Assembly (NCBI GenBank): GCA_018970395.1
Contig: JAGWWM010000006.1
Location: forward strand, 1 to 64,000
Source of the DNA: Bacteroidota bacterium
GTDB taxonomy: Bacteria; Bacteroidota; Bacteroidia; Chitinophagales; Chitinophagaceae
Direction of reading: 5' to 3'
DNA length: 64,000 bases
Positions 54,760 to 63,056 of the stretch are shown in pieces (position 1 is the stretch's first letter; each line of letters begins with the position of its first letter). The notes under the pieces were generated by a model. It worked only from the letters and a program-made list of their open reading frames with translations. It made no database searches and had not been told where the DNA came from. The translations under genes and the position numbers were made by a program.

Positions 54760-55962
54760 ATGAATCTTCGTTCCTTGTTTTTTAATCATCTGGCGCAGAC
54801 ATCGCCTGAACCGCTTGCGATTGAAGTAGTGCGAGCGGAAGGTTGCAGGCTTTGGGATGATAAAGGCAAATCCTATCTCGATTTAATTGGTGGCATCAGT
54901 GTTTGCAACATAGGTCATCGTCATCCTAAAGTGATCGAAGCCATTACCCGACAACTGGATCAATACCTGCACGTAATGGTGTATGGGGAAATGATTCAGC
55001 CCCCCCAGGTGCAGTATGCGCAAGCGCTTGCCACTCACTTGCCTTCATCTCTTAACAGTGTTTATTTTACCAATTCCGGTTCGGAAGCAACCGAAGGCGC
55101 GATGAAGCTGGCTAAACGATTTACGGGAAGAACCGGGATAGTGTCCTTTAAAAACAGTTATCATGGCAGCACACAGGGCGCGTTGAGTGTGATGGGTGAT
55201 GAATACTGGCGCAATGCTTTTCGTCCCTTGTTGCCGGATATTATTCATGCGGATTACAATACTCCTGAGGCTTTGGATTTTATTACAGAAAAAACAGCTT
55301 GTGTGATTGCAGAAACCATTCAGGCAGAGCAAGGCGTGAATGCGCCGCTGCAATCGTGGATGCAGTCGCTTAGAAAAAAATGTACTGAAACCGGAACCCT
55401 ACTCATATTGGATGAAATACAATGTGGTTTTGGAAGAAATGGCACTTTGTGGGCATTTGAATCATTTGGAATAGTCCCGGATATTTTATTACTAGGAAAA
55501 GCCCTTGGAGGCGGCATGCCGCTGGGCGCTTTCATTGCGGATAAAAAACGGATGGATTGTCTGACCGAAAATCCCGTACTCGGGCATATCACTACTTTCG
55601 GAGGACATCCGGTTTGTTGTGCAGCGGGCAAAGCTGCTTTTGAAGTATTGCTGCAGGAAAATCTAGTAGCTCAGGTGTATGCGAAGGAGCAGGCTTTAAG
55701 AAGCGGCTTGCAACATCCTTTATTGAAATCCATTCGTTCGCGCGGACTCATGATGGCGCTGGAATTTGAAAGCGAAAAAATTTGTCGAGCTATTATTGCC
55801 GATGCGCTGACCGAAGGTTTATTCACCGATTGGTTTTTGTTTGCGCCGCATTGTTTGCGCATTGCTCCCCCCCTTACGATTACTTTTGAGGAAATTCAAA
55901 ATGCTTGTACTATCCTAAGAAAAGTGATGGATAATTATTTGGCGAAAAAGAGTGCTGCCTAG
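54760..55962 (+). CDS. Class III PLP aminotransferase (acetylornithine/ornithine-type)
   Basis: A 400-residue fold-type I aminotransferase. SGSEATEGAMKLAKRFTGR, SYHGSTQGALS, ILDEIQCGFGRNGTLWAFE and the PLP lysine in LLLGKALGGGMPLGAF are clear. The family includes ArgD, ornithine, 4-aminobutyrate and other transaminases; the substrate cannot be fixed from sequence, and no arginine-biosynthesis gene is adjacent. Its stop overlaps the convergent scpA stop by 4 bp. Confidence 0.9.
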   Translation: MNLRSLFFNHLAQTSPEPLAIEVVRAEGCRLWDDKGKSYLDLIGGISVCNIGHRHPKVIEAITRQLDQYLHVMVYGEMIQPPQVQYAQALATHLPSSLNSVYFTNSGSEATEGAMKLAKRFTGRTGIVSFKNSYHGSTQGALSVMGDEYWRNAFRPLLPDIIHADYNTPEALDFITEKTACVIAETIQAEQGVNAPLQSWMQSLRKKCTETGTLLILDEIQCGFGRNGTLWAFESFGIVPDILLLGKALGGGMPLGAFIADKKRMDCLTENPVLGHITTFGGHPVCCAAGKAAFEVLLQENLVAQVYAKEQALRSGLQHPLLKSIRSRGLMMALEFESEKICRAIIADALTEGLFTDWFLFAPHCLRIAPPLTITFEEIQNACTILRKVMDNYLAKKSAA

Positions 55963-56750
55963 TTCAATTTGCTCACGTCAATAATGGTTTCGTTCTCTTC
56001 CGGTCGGTTTTCATTCCATTCGATGATGAAATTATTTTTTCCTTCTCCGGCGAGGATGCGCATGTATTGTTGCTGCGACAATTCAAGTAAAGATAGAAAA
56101 AGGAAGATGGCATGGATTCTGTTTTCACAGATAGTGAACAGCTTTTCGAAGCCGATGGTTTTTTCCTTTTTTACCCAGTTGAGCATATAGTCGCGACTGC
56201 CTTCCATCGTATAGTTGTATTGAACTACAGTATGCACCGGCTTGTTGAGGCGTTCGTGCTGACGGAGCATTACTTTTTCAAAGGCTTTCATCAGTTTGAA
56301 GAGGGTGATGGCTTGTATTTCGGTGCCTTCTCCCGCTTCTTCTCCGATTTCTGTCATTTCTTTAACGATATTTCCTCTTTTGACCATGAGGAGGCGCTGG
56401 GCTTCCATTTCTGCCATTTGGAGGGAGACTTCCTTGAAGCGTTTGTATTCAAGGATTTTGTCCACCAACTCCTGCCGCGGATCGATTTCATTCCCTTGCG
56501 AGTCGAGCTCTTTCCGCGGCAGGAGCATCTTCGCCTTGATCCGCATCAGCGTGGAAATAAACAAAATAAATTCACTGCTCAACTCAATATTCAACTGCTC
56601 ACTCTGATGAATATAATTTAGAAAATCCTGAATGATCTTCGTGATGGGTATATTATAAATATCCAGTTCGTCCCGCTCAATGAAAAACAACAAGAGGTCG
56701 AAAGGACCCACAAACTGCGGCAGCTCTATCTGATAATTCGTATGTTGCAA
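55959..56750 (-). CDS. scpA: Segregation and condensation protein A
   Basis: Kleisin subunit of the SMC-ScpAB condensin. 263 residues. The N-terminal SMC-neck-binding segment is FVGPFDLLLFFIERDELDIYN, followed by FLNYI, LIRIKAKMLLPR-like LMRIKAKMLLP, and the C-terminal winged-helix (about 195-263) that binds the SMC cap. scpB is not adjacent. It lies 51 bp upstream of nothing on its strand; the DUF3078 gene upstream is separately placed. Confidence 0.93.
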   Translation of the reverse strand: MQHTNYQIELPQFVGPFDLLLFFIERDELDIYNIPITKIIQDFLNYIHQSEQLNIELSSEFILFISTLMRIKAKMLLPRKELDSQGNEIDPRQELVDKILEYKRFKEVSLQMAEMEAQRLLMVKRGNIVKEMTEIGEEAGEGTEIQAITLFKLMKAFEKVMLRQHERLNKPVHTVVQYNYTMEGSRDYMLNWVKKEKTIGFEKLFTICENRIHAIFLFLSLLELSQQQYMRILAGEGKNNFIIEWNENRPEENETIIDVSKLN

Positions 56751-56801
56751 AATCTTACTTTTAAATCCTAAATCAGTTGGTAAAGTTAAGGCATTCTCTC
56801 C

Positions 56802-57722
56802 TTAAAATTTGGCAGAAAAACCAATGCCTAATAAGCTTTTTAACTGCGTCCCCATCAGTCCGCCGGTCTTCACATTCTCCACATCATGGTCATAAATCAA
56901 ATCCAGATTGTAGGTGACACTCAGGAATTTATTCACTTTCATATTGATGATATTTGTCCAGAAGATGTCTATGTTCTGCGGATCTTTTTTATAATTGCTG
57001 AACGCATCGCAACGGGTAACATAATTGATGTTTTTCGCTATGTCACGCTTCACCTGTAATGATAAAAATGCACCCAGCTCGTAAATGGAATTTTTGTTTT
57101 CCGGCACCTGATAAAGGTTGCGCAAAGCCGTTTCCTGCACAATTACCCATCTGCCGGTAACAGGAGAGAGAAAAATGTCCACACCTGTAATTGGCTTATA
57201 GTTGATACCCGGAGAAATGAGTAAATAGGCCGGTGCAAGTAAAGCGGAATTTTTTTTCGCCGGACTGGTACTGTAGTCAAACCCATCGGTAAACTGCGTA
57301 CGGATATTACCCAATAAAGTCATACTCCATTTGCTTGCATCAAGGGTATATCCCAATTTGCTGAGGATGTCAATACGGTCGTCATTTTTACGGGTGCCGA
57401 TGCTGGTGGCACTCACAATACCATATTGTCCATTAAACGTATTATCCCAATGAACTTTCCCTTTTTTATAAAACGCAAAAGCCTGAATGATGGAGTTGAC
57501 AGAGAAGGAAGATTGCTCTGCTCCGGCAGCCCAGTTGCGGCTCGCTCCCTGACTTAAATTGAGGGTGAAAATGCCTCCTTTTGTCCAGCCCTCCGCTTGC
57601 TTTCCCTCTTTTTTGATGGTTTTATTGCTTTCCTTTTGAAGATTTTGTATCTGTGCATCCTGTGCTTGGGAGGTGATACTAAGTCCGATTAACGTAAGAA
57701 AAAATCCAAATTTTTGTAGCAT
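56802..57722 (-). CDS. DUF3078 outer-membrane-like protein
   Basis: A 306-residue protein with a signal peptide (MLQKFGFFLTLIGLSITSQAQ) and beta-strand-rich sequence: GGIFTLNLSQGASRNWAAG (the DUF3078 signature region), then LSKLGYTLDASKWSMTLLG and a barrel-like end (LLGIGFSAKF). Found widely in Bacteroidota; function unknown. Divergent from purQ. Confidence 0.87.
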   Translation of the reverse strand: MLQKFGFFLTLIGLSITSQAQDAQIQNLQKESNKTIKKEGKQAEGWTKGGIFTLNLSQGASRNWAAGAEQSSFSVNSIIQAFAFYKKGKVHWDNTFNGQYGIVSATSIGTRKNDDRIDILSKLGYTLDASKWSMTLLGNIRTQFTDGFDYSTSPAKKNSALLAPAYLLISPGINYKPITGVDIFLSPVTGRWVIVQETALRNLYQVPENKNSIYELGAFLSLQVKRDIAKNINYVTRCDAFSNYKKDPQNIDIFWTNIINMKVNKFLSVTYNLDLIYDHDVENVKTGGLMGTQLKSLLGIGFSAKF

Positions 57723-57804
57723 GGTTTTGGTTTTAAAAAGTGAAAATAAGTTAAAAATAAGATTGTTGGCAACTACATATACTCCTTGTTTGAAGCGTTT
57801 ATGA

Positions 57805-57812
57805 TATTTTTG
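57805..57812 (+). promoter_or_regulatory. TAnnTTTG -7 element of purQ
   Basis: TATTTTTG, 19 bp before the purQ ATG. Confidence 0.5.
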
Positions 57813-57831
57813 CGTTTCATACCATATAATT

Positions 57832-58518
57832 ATGAAATTTGGAGTGGTTGTTTTCCCGGGTTCTAATTGTGATCGCGATATGCAGGATGCGCTTCAGGAT
57901 GAGTTGCAGCAGGAAGTAATCATGTTGTGGCATAAGGAAAAAGATTTGTCTGCTTTTTCTGCAGCGGATTGCATTGTGTTGCCGGGTGGATTTTCCTATG
58001 GCGATTACCTGCGTTGTGGCGCCATCGCGCGCTTTAGTCCGATGATGCAAAGCGTGATTTCGTTTGCGCGCGAGGGCGGTAAAGTACTTGGCGTTTGCAA
58101 CGGTTTCCAAATTCTCTGCGAATCGGGCCTCCTTCCCGGCGCATTGCTGCGAAATGAAAATCAAAAATTCATTTGTCGAAATGTGTTCATAAAAGGACAA
58201 GATGAGCAAGTACTTACAATCCCGATTGCTCATGGAGAAGGGCGCTATTACGCCGATGCCAATACTTTAGCATCGATAGAAGCAAATCAACAAATTCTAT
58301 ACAGATATTGCGATGTAAACGGACAACTGACAGCCGATGCTAATCCCAATGGTTCTATTCTTAATATTGCGGGCGTCTGCAATGAAGGTCGAAATGTGTT
58401 CGGCATGATGCCGCACCCCGAGCGGGCAGTAAGTACCATCCTTGGCAACACAGATGGTAGAAAAGTTTTTCATGATTTGTTGTTGTCGCCGTTAAAGGTT
58501 GTAGCTTCATTGGCATAA
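57832..58518 (+). CDS. purQ: Phosphoribosylformylglycinamidine synthase subunit PurQ
   Basis: Class I glutamine amidotransferase that feeds ammonia to PurL. 228 residues. [19 protein letters not shown] opening, [17 protein letters not shown], nucleophile Cys in [19 protein letters not shown], and the His-Glu pair in GMMPHPERA. The triad is intact. It lies 8.5 kb from purL, so the pathway genes are scattered. Confidence 0.96.
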   Translation: MKFGVVVFPGSNCDRDMQDALQDELQQEVIMLWHKEKDLSAFSAADCIVLPGGFSYGDYLRCGAIARFSPMMQSVISFAREGGKVLGVCNGFQILCESGLLPGALLRNENQKFICRNVFIKGQDEQVLTIPIAHGEGRYYADANTLASIEANQQILYRYCDVNGQLTADANPNGSILNIAGVCNEGRNVFGMMPHPERAVSTILGNTDGRKVFHDLLLSPLKVVASLA

Positions 58519-58540
58519 ATGAATTCAAAAATTAAATGCT

Positions 58541-58996
58541 ATGTATAAACGATATTTCTTTTTCTTTTTTCTTTTATTCGCTACTGTCGCTTACTCACAA
58601 AGCGATACCAAAGTGAAATGGAAATATGAAGCGGTTAAAAAAACAGGTTGGCAATATGAAATCCTGTTGACGGCTACCATAGAAAAAGGCTGGCATCTCT
58701 ATAGCCAAAAACAATCGGCCGATGCCATCGCATTGCCGACAACGATTCGCATAGGAAATAACCCTTTTATTCAATTGAAAGGCAGTATCAAAGAATCCGG
58801 AAAACTCTTTGATCAAATTGATGCCGCCACGCGCACCCGCGCCCGTTATTATGCAGATCAGGTGGTGTTCACGCAATTGGTTGAATTGAAAAAACCGGTA
58901 AAGACGGCTCTAACGGGAGAAGTAGAATTTATGGTTTGCGATGACAAACAATGTCTGCCGCCCGCCATGGTGAATTTTTCGATTAAGCTTCCATAA
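58541..58996 (+). CDS. DsbD alpha-like periplasmic domain protein
   Basis: A 151-residue exported protein (signal peptide MYKRYFFFFFLLFATVAYSQ) made of a single DsbD N-terminal-type immunoglobulin fold. The redox pair is in MVCDDKQCLPP (CX4C; E. coli DsbD-alpha has CX5C, as I recall). It likely takes electrons from the membrane DsbD-type protein encoded next, whose start overlaps this stop by one base. A standalone alpha domain beside a full-length DsbD is an unusual split. Confidence 0.85.
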   Translation: MYKRYFFFFFLLFATVAYSQSDTKVKWKYEAVKKTGWQYEILLTATIEKGWHLYSQKQSADAIALPTTIRIGNNPFIQLKGSIKESGKLFDQIDAATRTRARYYADQVVFTQLVELKKPVKTALTGEVEFMVCDDKQCLPPAMVNFSIKLP

Positions 58997-60948
58997 TGTT
59001 AAAAAAGTATCCTGATATTATTCTGCGTTGTTTACTATGTACGATTTTAATTTTATGTGGCTGCTTATGTATGGGAGTGCAGGCACAGGATAAAGTAACT
59101 GTTGAAGCAAAGGCAAGTTGGCAAAAAAATGCGATTCAGATCAGCGGTCGGTTACCTAAGGGCACTTGTTTATATCTTTCTAATCCGGATTCTTCCTTTC
59201 ATCTGGAACCTGTTTTTAGCTTTACAGACAGTTTGGTGCGAATGTCAGTTAAGCCGGAGCATCGAGGTAAAGAACAATTGATCAGTGATGTGAATTTTGA
59301 GGGAAAGCAGTTGCGGGTGGCATGTGATTCATTTCAACTGATATTACCTTTAAAAATTGAAGGGGTATTGCCTGCTCAAATCAGAGGGAGCTTTCAATTT
59401 TATTACGGCGCATCGGGAGAATATAATCCGGGCAGCATAGATTTTACTGTGAATACCGGGGGTGGTATTGCACGTCATTTTCCAATTCTAAAACCATCCA
59501 TTGATATTCATAATGCAGGAGCGAATTGCGGTGAGCGTACGGTGCAGGATCATTCTTATACTTCGGTTTTTTTATTGGGATTGCTGGGTGGATTGATTGC
59601 TTTGCTCACGCCTTGTGTGTTTCCTCTAATTCCTTTGACAGTTTCTTTTTTTACCAAAAAATCAGGATCGAATAAAAAAGCTTTTAGGGCTTCTTTTACG
59701 TATGGATTTTTTATTCTACTTATCTATGTGTTACTGAGTATTCCTTTTCACTTGCTGGATCAGGTGAATCCGGAAATCCTCAATAATATTTCTACCAATA
59801 GCTGGCTCAATCTGCTCTTCTTTGTCGTCTTTGTCATATTCGCACTTTCCTTTTTTGGTTTGTTTGAAATCACGCTGCCTTCCCGTTTTGCTGTGGAAGC
59901 GGATGCAAAATCCGGATTGAAAAGTGTGGGAGGTATTTTCTTTATGGCATTAACGCTGGCCATTGTTTCTTTTTCTTGCACCGGACCGATTCTTGGTTCT
60001 TTGTTAGCGGGAGCACTGACCAAAGAAGGAGGGGCCTGGCAACTCACTGCCGGCATGGGAGGTTTTGGATTAGGACTGGCATTGCCTTTTGCGCTATTCG
60101 CACTTTTTCCTCAATGGTTGCAATCGCTTCCGAAAAGCGGTGGCTGGTTGAATACAGTGAAAATTGTATTAGGATTTCTGGAGCTGGGGATGGCTGTAAA
60201 ATTTTTGAGCAATGCGGATCTGGTGGCACAATGGGGATTGTTGAAAAGAGAAGTCTTCATTGGAATATGGGTGCTCATTGCTCTGGCTTTAAGCTTGTAT
60301 TTGTGGGGCTGGATTCGTTTTGCACATGAGGGAGAAAAAAAATCAATTCCTTTAGGTAGAAAGTTGTTTTCCTTATTGGCAATAATTTTAACGCTTTATC
60401 TCATACCCGGAGTTACGAATAGTAGTTATGCAAATTTGTCTTTGTTGAGCGGCTTTCCTCCGCCCTTGTGTTACAGCATTTACAAAGAGCCGGTGAATTG
60501 TCGGCATGAACAGGAACCATTGAAAGATTATGATACCGCTTTGGCATTGGCAAGAAAATTAAATAAACCATTGCTGATAGATTTTACCGGTTGGGCCTGT
60601 GTGAATTGCAGGCGGATGGAGGAGCAGGTGTGGACGAATCCGGAAGTGCAACGACTGATGCAGGAGGAGATGGTGGTAGTGAGTTTGTATGTAGATGAAC
60701 GCAAAAAATTACCCGCTGATCAGCAGCAGACTTATGTAAATCGGCTCGGACAAAAAAAAGAAATCATTACTGTGGGAGATTTGTGGGCCACTTTCCAGAG
60801 TGAAAATTTTGAAGCAGTAGCGCAACCGCAGTACGCCTTACTGGATACCGAAGAAAAATTATTGTCAGGCACCCAAACTTATACTCCCGATGCGACCATC
60901 TTCAAAGAATGGTTGGAGTGTGGATTGAGTACCTTTAAGCAACGGTAG
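58996..60948 (+). CDS. DsbD-type thiol:disulfide interchange protein
   Basis: A 650-residue protein that carries reducing power from cytoplasmic thioredoxin to the periplasm. Signal-anchored N-terminal domain (about 30-175) resembles DsbD-alpha but lacks the redox cysteine pair. The membrane domain (about 190-480, eight helices) has the paired cysteines in LTPCVFPLIPL and SFSCTGPILGSL. The C-terminal thioredoxin-like domain (about 515-650) has FTGWACVNCRRME (CVNC). The missing N-domain cysteines are apparently supplied by the small protein encoded just upstream. Confidence 0.9.
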   Translation: MLKKYPDIILRCLLCTILILCGCLCMGVQAQDKVTVEAKASWQKNAIQISGRLPKGTCLYLSNPDSSFHLEPVFSFTDSLVRMSVKPEHRGKEQLISDVNFEGKQLRVACDSFQLILPLKIEGVLPAQIRGSFQFYYGASGEYNPGSIDFTVNTGGGIARHFPILKPSIDIHNAGANCGERTVQDHSYTSVFLLGLLGGLIALLTPCVFPLIPLTVSFFTKKSGSNKKAFRASFTYGFFILLIYVLLSIPFHLLDQVNPEILNNISTNSWLNLLFFVVFVIFALSFFGLFEITLPSRFAVEADAKSGLKSVGGIFFMALTLAIVSFSCTGPILGSLLAGALTKEGGAWQLTAGMGGFGLGLALPFALFALFPQWLQSLPKSGGWLNTVKIVLGFLELGMAVKFLSNADLVAQWGLLKREVFIGIWVLIALALSLYLWGWIRFAHEGEKKSIPLGRKLFSLLAIILTLYLIPGVTNSSYANLSLLSGFPPPLCYSIYKEPVNCRHEQEPLKDYDTALALARKLNKPLLIDFTGWACVNCRRMEEQVWTNPEVQRLMQEEMVVVSLYVDERKKLPADQQQTYVNRLGQKKEIITVGDLWATFQSENFEAVAQPQYALLDTEEKLLSGTQTYTPDATIFKEWLECGLSTFKQR

Positions 60949-61000
60949 CGATGCATCATGGGGCGTCTCTTTTATTTTATTCGGCTCAGCCAATTTTACC

Positions 61001-61008
61001 TATTTTTG
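61001..61008 (+). promoter_or_regulatory. Orphaned TAnnTTTG -7 element
   Basis: TATTTTTG followed by ACCCTTCAAGAC and then the inserted element. If the element is removed at its target duplication, this promoter leads with a short leader into the ATGAAAAAG at 61597. Confidence 0.5.
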
Positions 61009-61197
61009 ACCCTTCAAGACCATTGCTGTCCGGGGAAGTTACAAAAATCACCTATTAAATGAGGTGCTCAGACCCACCTAAATTGATACATTTTTTTAAA
61101 TTGTTATTGTTACTTTATTGTGAGATTTATTATTGTTTTTTTGCCACATTGAATGCGAAGCATTTCTTTGTCATTGCTACAAAGAAAGTAACGAAGC

Positions 61198-61279
61198 CGT
61201 CATCCTGAGCGTAAGCGAAGGATCTCCCGGTTTAGAACGCTTCGAAAGATGAGATGTTTCGCTGATGCTCAACATGACG
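61198..61279. repeat. 82-bp REP-like imperfect palindrome, copy 1
   Basis: Begins CGTCATCCTGAGCGTAAGCG and ends with the near reverse complement CGCTGATGCTCAACATGACG, so the ends can pair as a long imperfect hairpin. Identical to the copy exactly 200 bp downstream. CGTCATCCTGAGCG-type sequences are familiar as dispersed repeats in Bacteroidota genomes. Confidence 0.75.
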
Positions 61280-61297
61280 GGCAAACCATATTCGTTT

Positions 61298-61352
61298 ATC
61301 GTTGGTCGTTGATCGTCTATCGAAAAAACGAAAAACGATGGACGAGAAACGA
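61298..61352. repeat. CGAAAAACG-word repeat inside the MITE-like element
   Basis: TATCGTTGGTCGTTGATCGT faces AAAAACGAAAAACGATGGACG, an imperfect inverted arrangement of the same words found before efp (40612-40651). Confidence 0.55.
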
Positions 61353-61397
61353 AACTACCCGCGCGTTCTGCCTTGCCAGCGCCACACATTTAGGCAG

Positions 61398-61479
61398 CGT
61401 CATCCTGAGCGTAAGCGAAGGATCTCCCGGTTTAGAACGCTTCGAAAGATGAGATGTTTCGCTGATGCTCAACATGACG
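61398..61479. repeat. 82-bp REP-like imperfect palindrome, copy 2
   Basis: Base-for-base identical to 61198-61279. Confidence 0.75.
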
Positions 61480-61596
61480 ACCTTTGCGAGCTTTGCGTGA
61501 AATAATCAAACATCAAAAGAGTTAATTTAAATTTTAAAAATCTTCACATTTGAATTTCCCCGGACAGCAATGCTTCAAAACCTAAACCTTTTCAGA

Positions 61597-61653
61597 TGAA
61601 AAAGATACTTACGTTGTTTGCTTCCATGTATAATACCTCAAAAAATGACTGAT
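61597..61653 (+). pseudogene. Truncated start of a secreted-protein gene
   Basis: ATG AAA AAG at 61597 opens MKKILTLFASM, a typical lipophilic signal-peptide start, but the frame stops after 18 codons (TGA at 61651-61653). It lies 25 bp after the right end of the MITE-like element. Without the element, a TAnnTTTG promoter would sit just upstream. The rest of the gene is not recognisable downstream. Confidence 0.4.
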
Positions 61654-61666
61654 TATTTTACATAAA

Positions 61667-61933
61667 CTAAGGACAAGGAGAGCTATATCCGGTAGGCAAG
61701 TAATTAAAAGAAGCCTCTATTGCTCCATCATAGGCAGATACATCACTGCCTATTTTGTAAGCGATATTATTTTTGGTGTGGTACCAATGTTTGGAGTATC
61801 CCAATCAGAGTATGATTGCTCTTCTGTGAGTTCTAATGACTAAAAATCCAGATTGTTTTATTTTATATCGAATGGGATCATCATCGGCGAGGAATCCTAA
61901 CCAGGATTGAATCGTTTTTGTATAACAGGGTCT
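61667..61933 (-). pseudogene. Possible decayed coding sequence on the minus strand
   Basis: One minus-strand frame is open for about 88 codons apart from a single internal TGA (61805-61807). It reads protein-like on both sides (TIQSWLGFLADDDPIRYKIK, and after the stop IAYKIGSDVSAYDGAIEASF ending in SSPCP). Other frames in the same stretch also give short plausible pieces, so frameshift decay is possible. No family recognised; low confidence. Confidence 0.3.
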
Positions 61934-62114
61934 TCAAAATTGATATAAGGCCACCATAGATTCCATTTTTGTTAAAGTATACATAAATGGAGTTTAATTC
62001 CATATTTTACATTTTTTACCTAAATGGACTAACTCACAATCCGCCCGAATCTAAAGCTTTCGAACTTTCGGCATGAGGATTCAGTTGATTCACCTACAAT
62101 TCCAACCTTCAACC

Positions 62115-62134
62115 TTTTTTAGTAGTCCCGACAG
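62115..62134. repeat. Left att-like direct repeat (tRNA-Arg 3' end copy)
   Basis: TTTTTTAGTAGTCCCGACAG is an exact 20-bp copy of 62910-62929, which covers the last 12 bases of the tRNA-Arg gene and its downstream T-run. The 25 bp before it are also similar (CACCTACAA...CAACC words). It marks the left edge of an islet with one gene. Confidence 0.65.
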
Positions 62135-62172
62135 TCCCAAGTTCGAACTTTTGGGAGGAGGATGTGGTGGAT

Positions 62173-62808
62173 TTACTTTTCAAAGAAACTTTCAGTCAGA
62201 TAGAAAACGGTATCGATGAAAAATAGAACATCATTTTGCGTTAGTACATTTTCGTCGTGTAAATCTTCAAGAATAATTCCTGCGTCGATATTGAAATAAT
62301 CATTATTCTTTTTCAAAAGAAATCCATTTTCATTTAGAAATTGCCGGACAGAAGAAATATCGGTTGGTTGTGTTATAGAAATGTAAGGTTGTTTTACCAC
62401 TGCAAGAAGATCATTATTATCCCGAAAGAATCCGATCAGTTGGTAAGATGTTTGAGGAAAGAAATAATTATGAATGAGTAAACTATGAAAATAATCGAGC
62501 CAATATTCGTAAAAAATAGAGCCGTTCAGTTTATAGACATACCTATCGTCTGTGTAGAGATAGACCTTTTGTTCTGCCCCTCTGGCTATAAATCTGCTTT
62601 CATCATGATCGGTAAACCAAAATTGATTAGCGTTTATCCAATCCGTTAACTTCTCTGTTTCCTGCTCTTTTGTGAGCTTTGTTTTTTCAGCGTTTCTACC
62701 TGCTTTCTGGCTTTCTCTAAGGTAGTGGGCGGCTGCTTGGATAAGATTTTCTGCTGTAGGGTCGCTAATTCCTGAAATGACATTTTGTAATTCATATTTC
62801 AGATTCAT
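62173..62808 (-). CDS. Putative polyvalent-type protein kinase-fold protein
   Basis: A 211-residue protein resembling the serine/threonine/tyrosine kinase-like domain found in phage and mobile-element polyvalent proteins. A helical N-terminus (1-65) is followed by a small kinase-like core: GAEQKVYL (77-84) as the nucleotide-loop equivalent, K93 in YVYKLN, FFPQTSYQLIGFF (117-128), QPYI (140-143), a catalytic-loop-like ILEDLHDENVL (179-189) and FIDT (197-200) in the place of the metal-binding Asp. It lies alone between direct repeats derived from the adjacent tRNA, which suggests acquisition. Substrate unknown; it could be an antitoxin-like or regulatory kinase. Confidence 0.65.
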   Translation of the reverse strand: MNLKYELQNVISGISDPTAENLIQAAAHYLRESQKAGRNAEKTKLTKEQETEKLTDWINANQFWFTDHDESRFIARGAEQKVYLYTDDRYVYKLNGSIFYEYWLDYFHSLLIHNYFFPQTSYQLIGFFRDNNDLLAVVKQPYISITQPTDISSVRQFLNENGFLLKKNNDYFNIDAGIILEDLHDENVLTQNDVLFFIDTVFYLTESFFEK

Positions 62809-62909
62809 TTACACGAATTTAGCAAAGATTTTTGAACCTGGTGCCTTCTGAAATTCTTAGGTTAAATCAAGAACGCTTCACCTACAACCTCCAACATACA
62901 ACCTCCAAC

Positions 62910-62929
62910 TTTTTTAGTAGTCCCGACAG
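62910..62929. repeat. Right att-like direct repeat at the tRNA-Arg 3' end
   Basis: Exact copy of 62115-62134, overlapping the final 12 bases of tRNA-Arg(CCU). The preceding 62879-62909 is a CAAC-word repeat like that before the left copy. Confidence 0.65.
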
Positions 62930-62989
62930 GAATCGAACCTGTATCAAAAGTTTAGGAAACTTCTATTCTATCCATTGAACTACGGGACC
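62918..62989 (-). tRNA. tRNA-Arg (anticodon CCU)
   Basis: Minus strand, 72 nt. Acceptor GGTCCCG pairs with CGGGACT (G1-U72 wobble), discriminator A. D-arm TAGTTCAATGGATAGAA; anticodon stem GAAGT/ACTTT with loop TTCCTAA (anticodon CCU, U33 present); T-arm ACAGGTTCGATTCCTGT. CCA is not encoded. Reads AGG. Confidence 0.93.
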
Positions 62990-63031
62990 AGAATCAAACA
63001 AACGCTCATTTAAGCAATCATTGGGAACGAA

Positions 63032-63054
63032 AAAGCCTTCTTTTCAGAAGGCTT
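63032..63054 (-). terminator. Terminator after tRNA-Glu
   Basis: On the minus strand AAGCCTTCTGAAAAGAAGGCTT forms an 8- to 9-bp stem followed by TTTTTC, two bases past the tRNA-Glu 3' end. It separates the two tRNA genes. Confidence 0.8.
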
Positions 63055-63056
63055 GG

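Larger units (their letters stand above)
61021..61572. mobile_element. MITE-like or IS-remnant element, 552 bp, 17-bp terminal inverted repeats
   Basis: Left end CATTGCTGTCCGGGGAA (61021-61037) is the exact reverse complement of the right end TTCCCCGGACAGCAATG (61556-61572). The flanks are 9-bp direct repeats with one mismatch: CTTCAAGAC (61012-61020) and CTTCAAAAC (61573-61581), as expected for a target-site duplication. There is no transposase frame inside, so it would depend on a transposase elsewhere in the genome. It carries two identical 82-bp palindromic repeats. The IS family is not identified. Confidence 0.7.
60949..62172. other. Gene-poor 1.2-kb region with promoter, MITE-like element and gene remnants
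   Basis: No intact gene is visible. It holds a promoter-like TATTTTTG (61001-61008), a 552-bp element with 17-bp terminal inverted repeats (61021-61572), a broken signal-peptide start (61597), frame-interrupted coding remnants on the minus strand (about 61667-61933), and a duplicated tRNA-Arg 3' end (62115-62134). Short open frames inside 61177-61505 are produced by the 82-bp repeats and are not genes. Confidence 0.7.

Noticed and set aside
56112-56621. A 169-codon plus-strand frame inside scpA
   Set aside because: Antisense to an intact scpA, with His/Phe-rich translation; treated as a shadow.
61177-61505. Short open frames over the 82-bp repeats
   Set aside because: They are produced by the two identical palindromic repeats and have no protein-family likeness.
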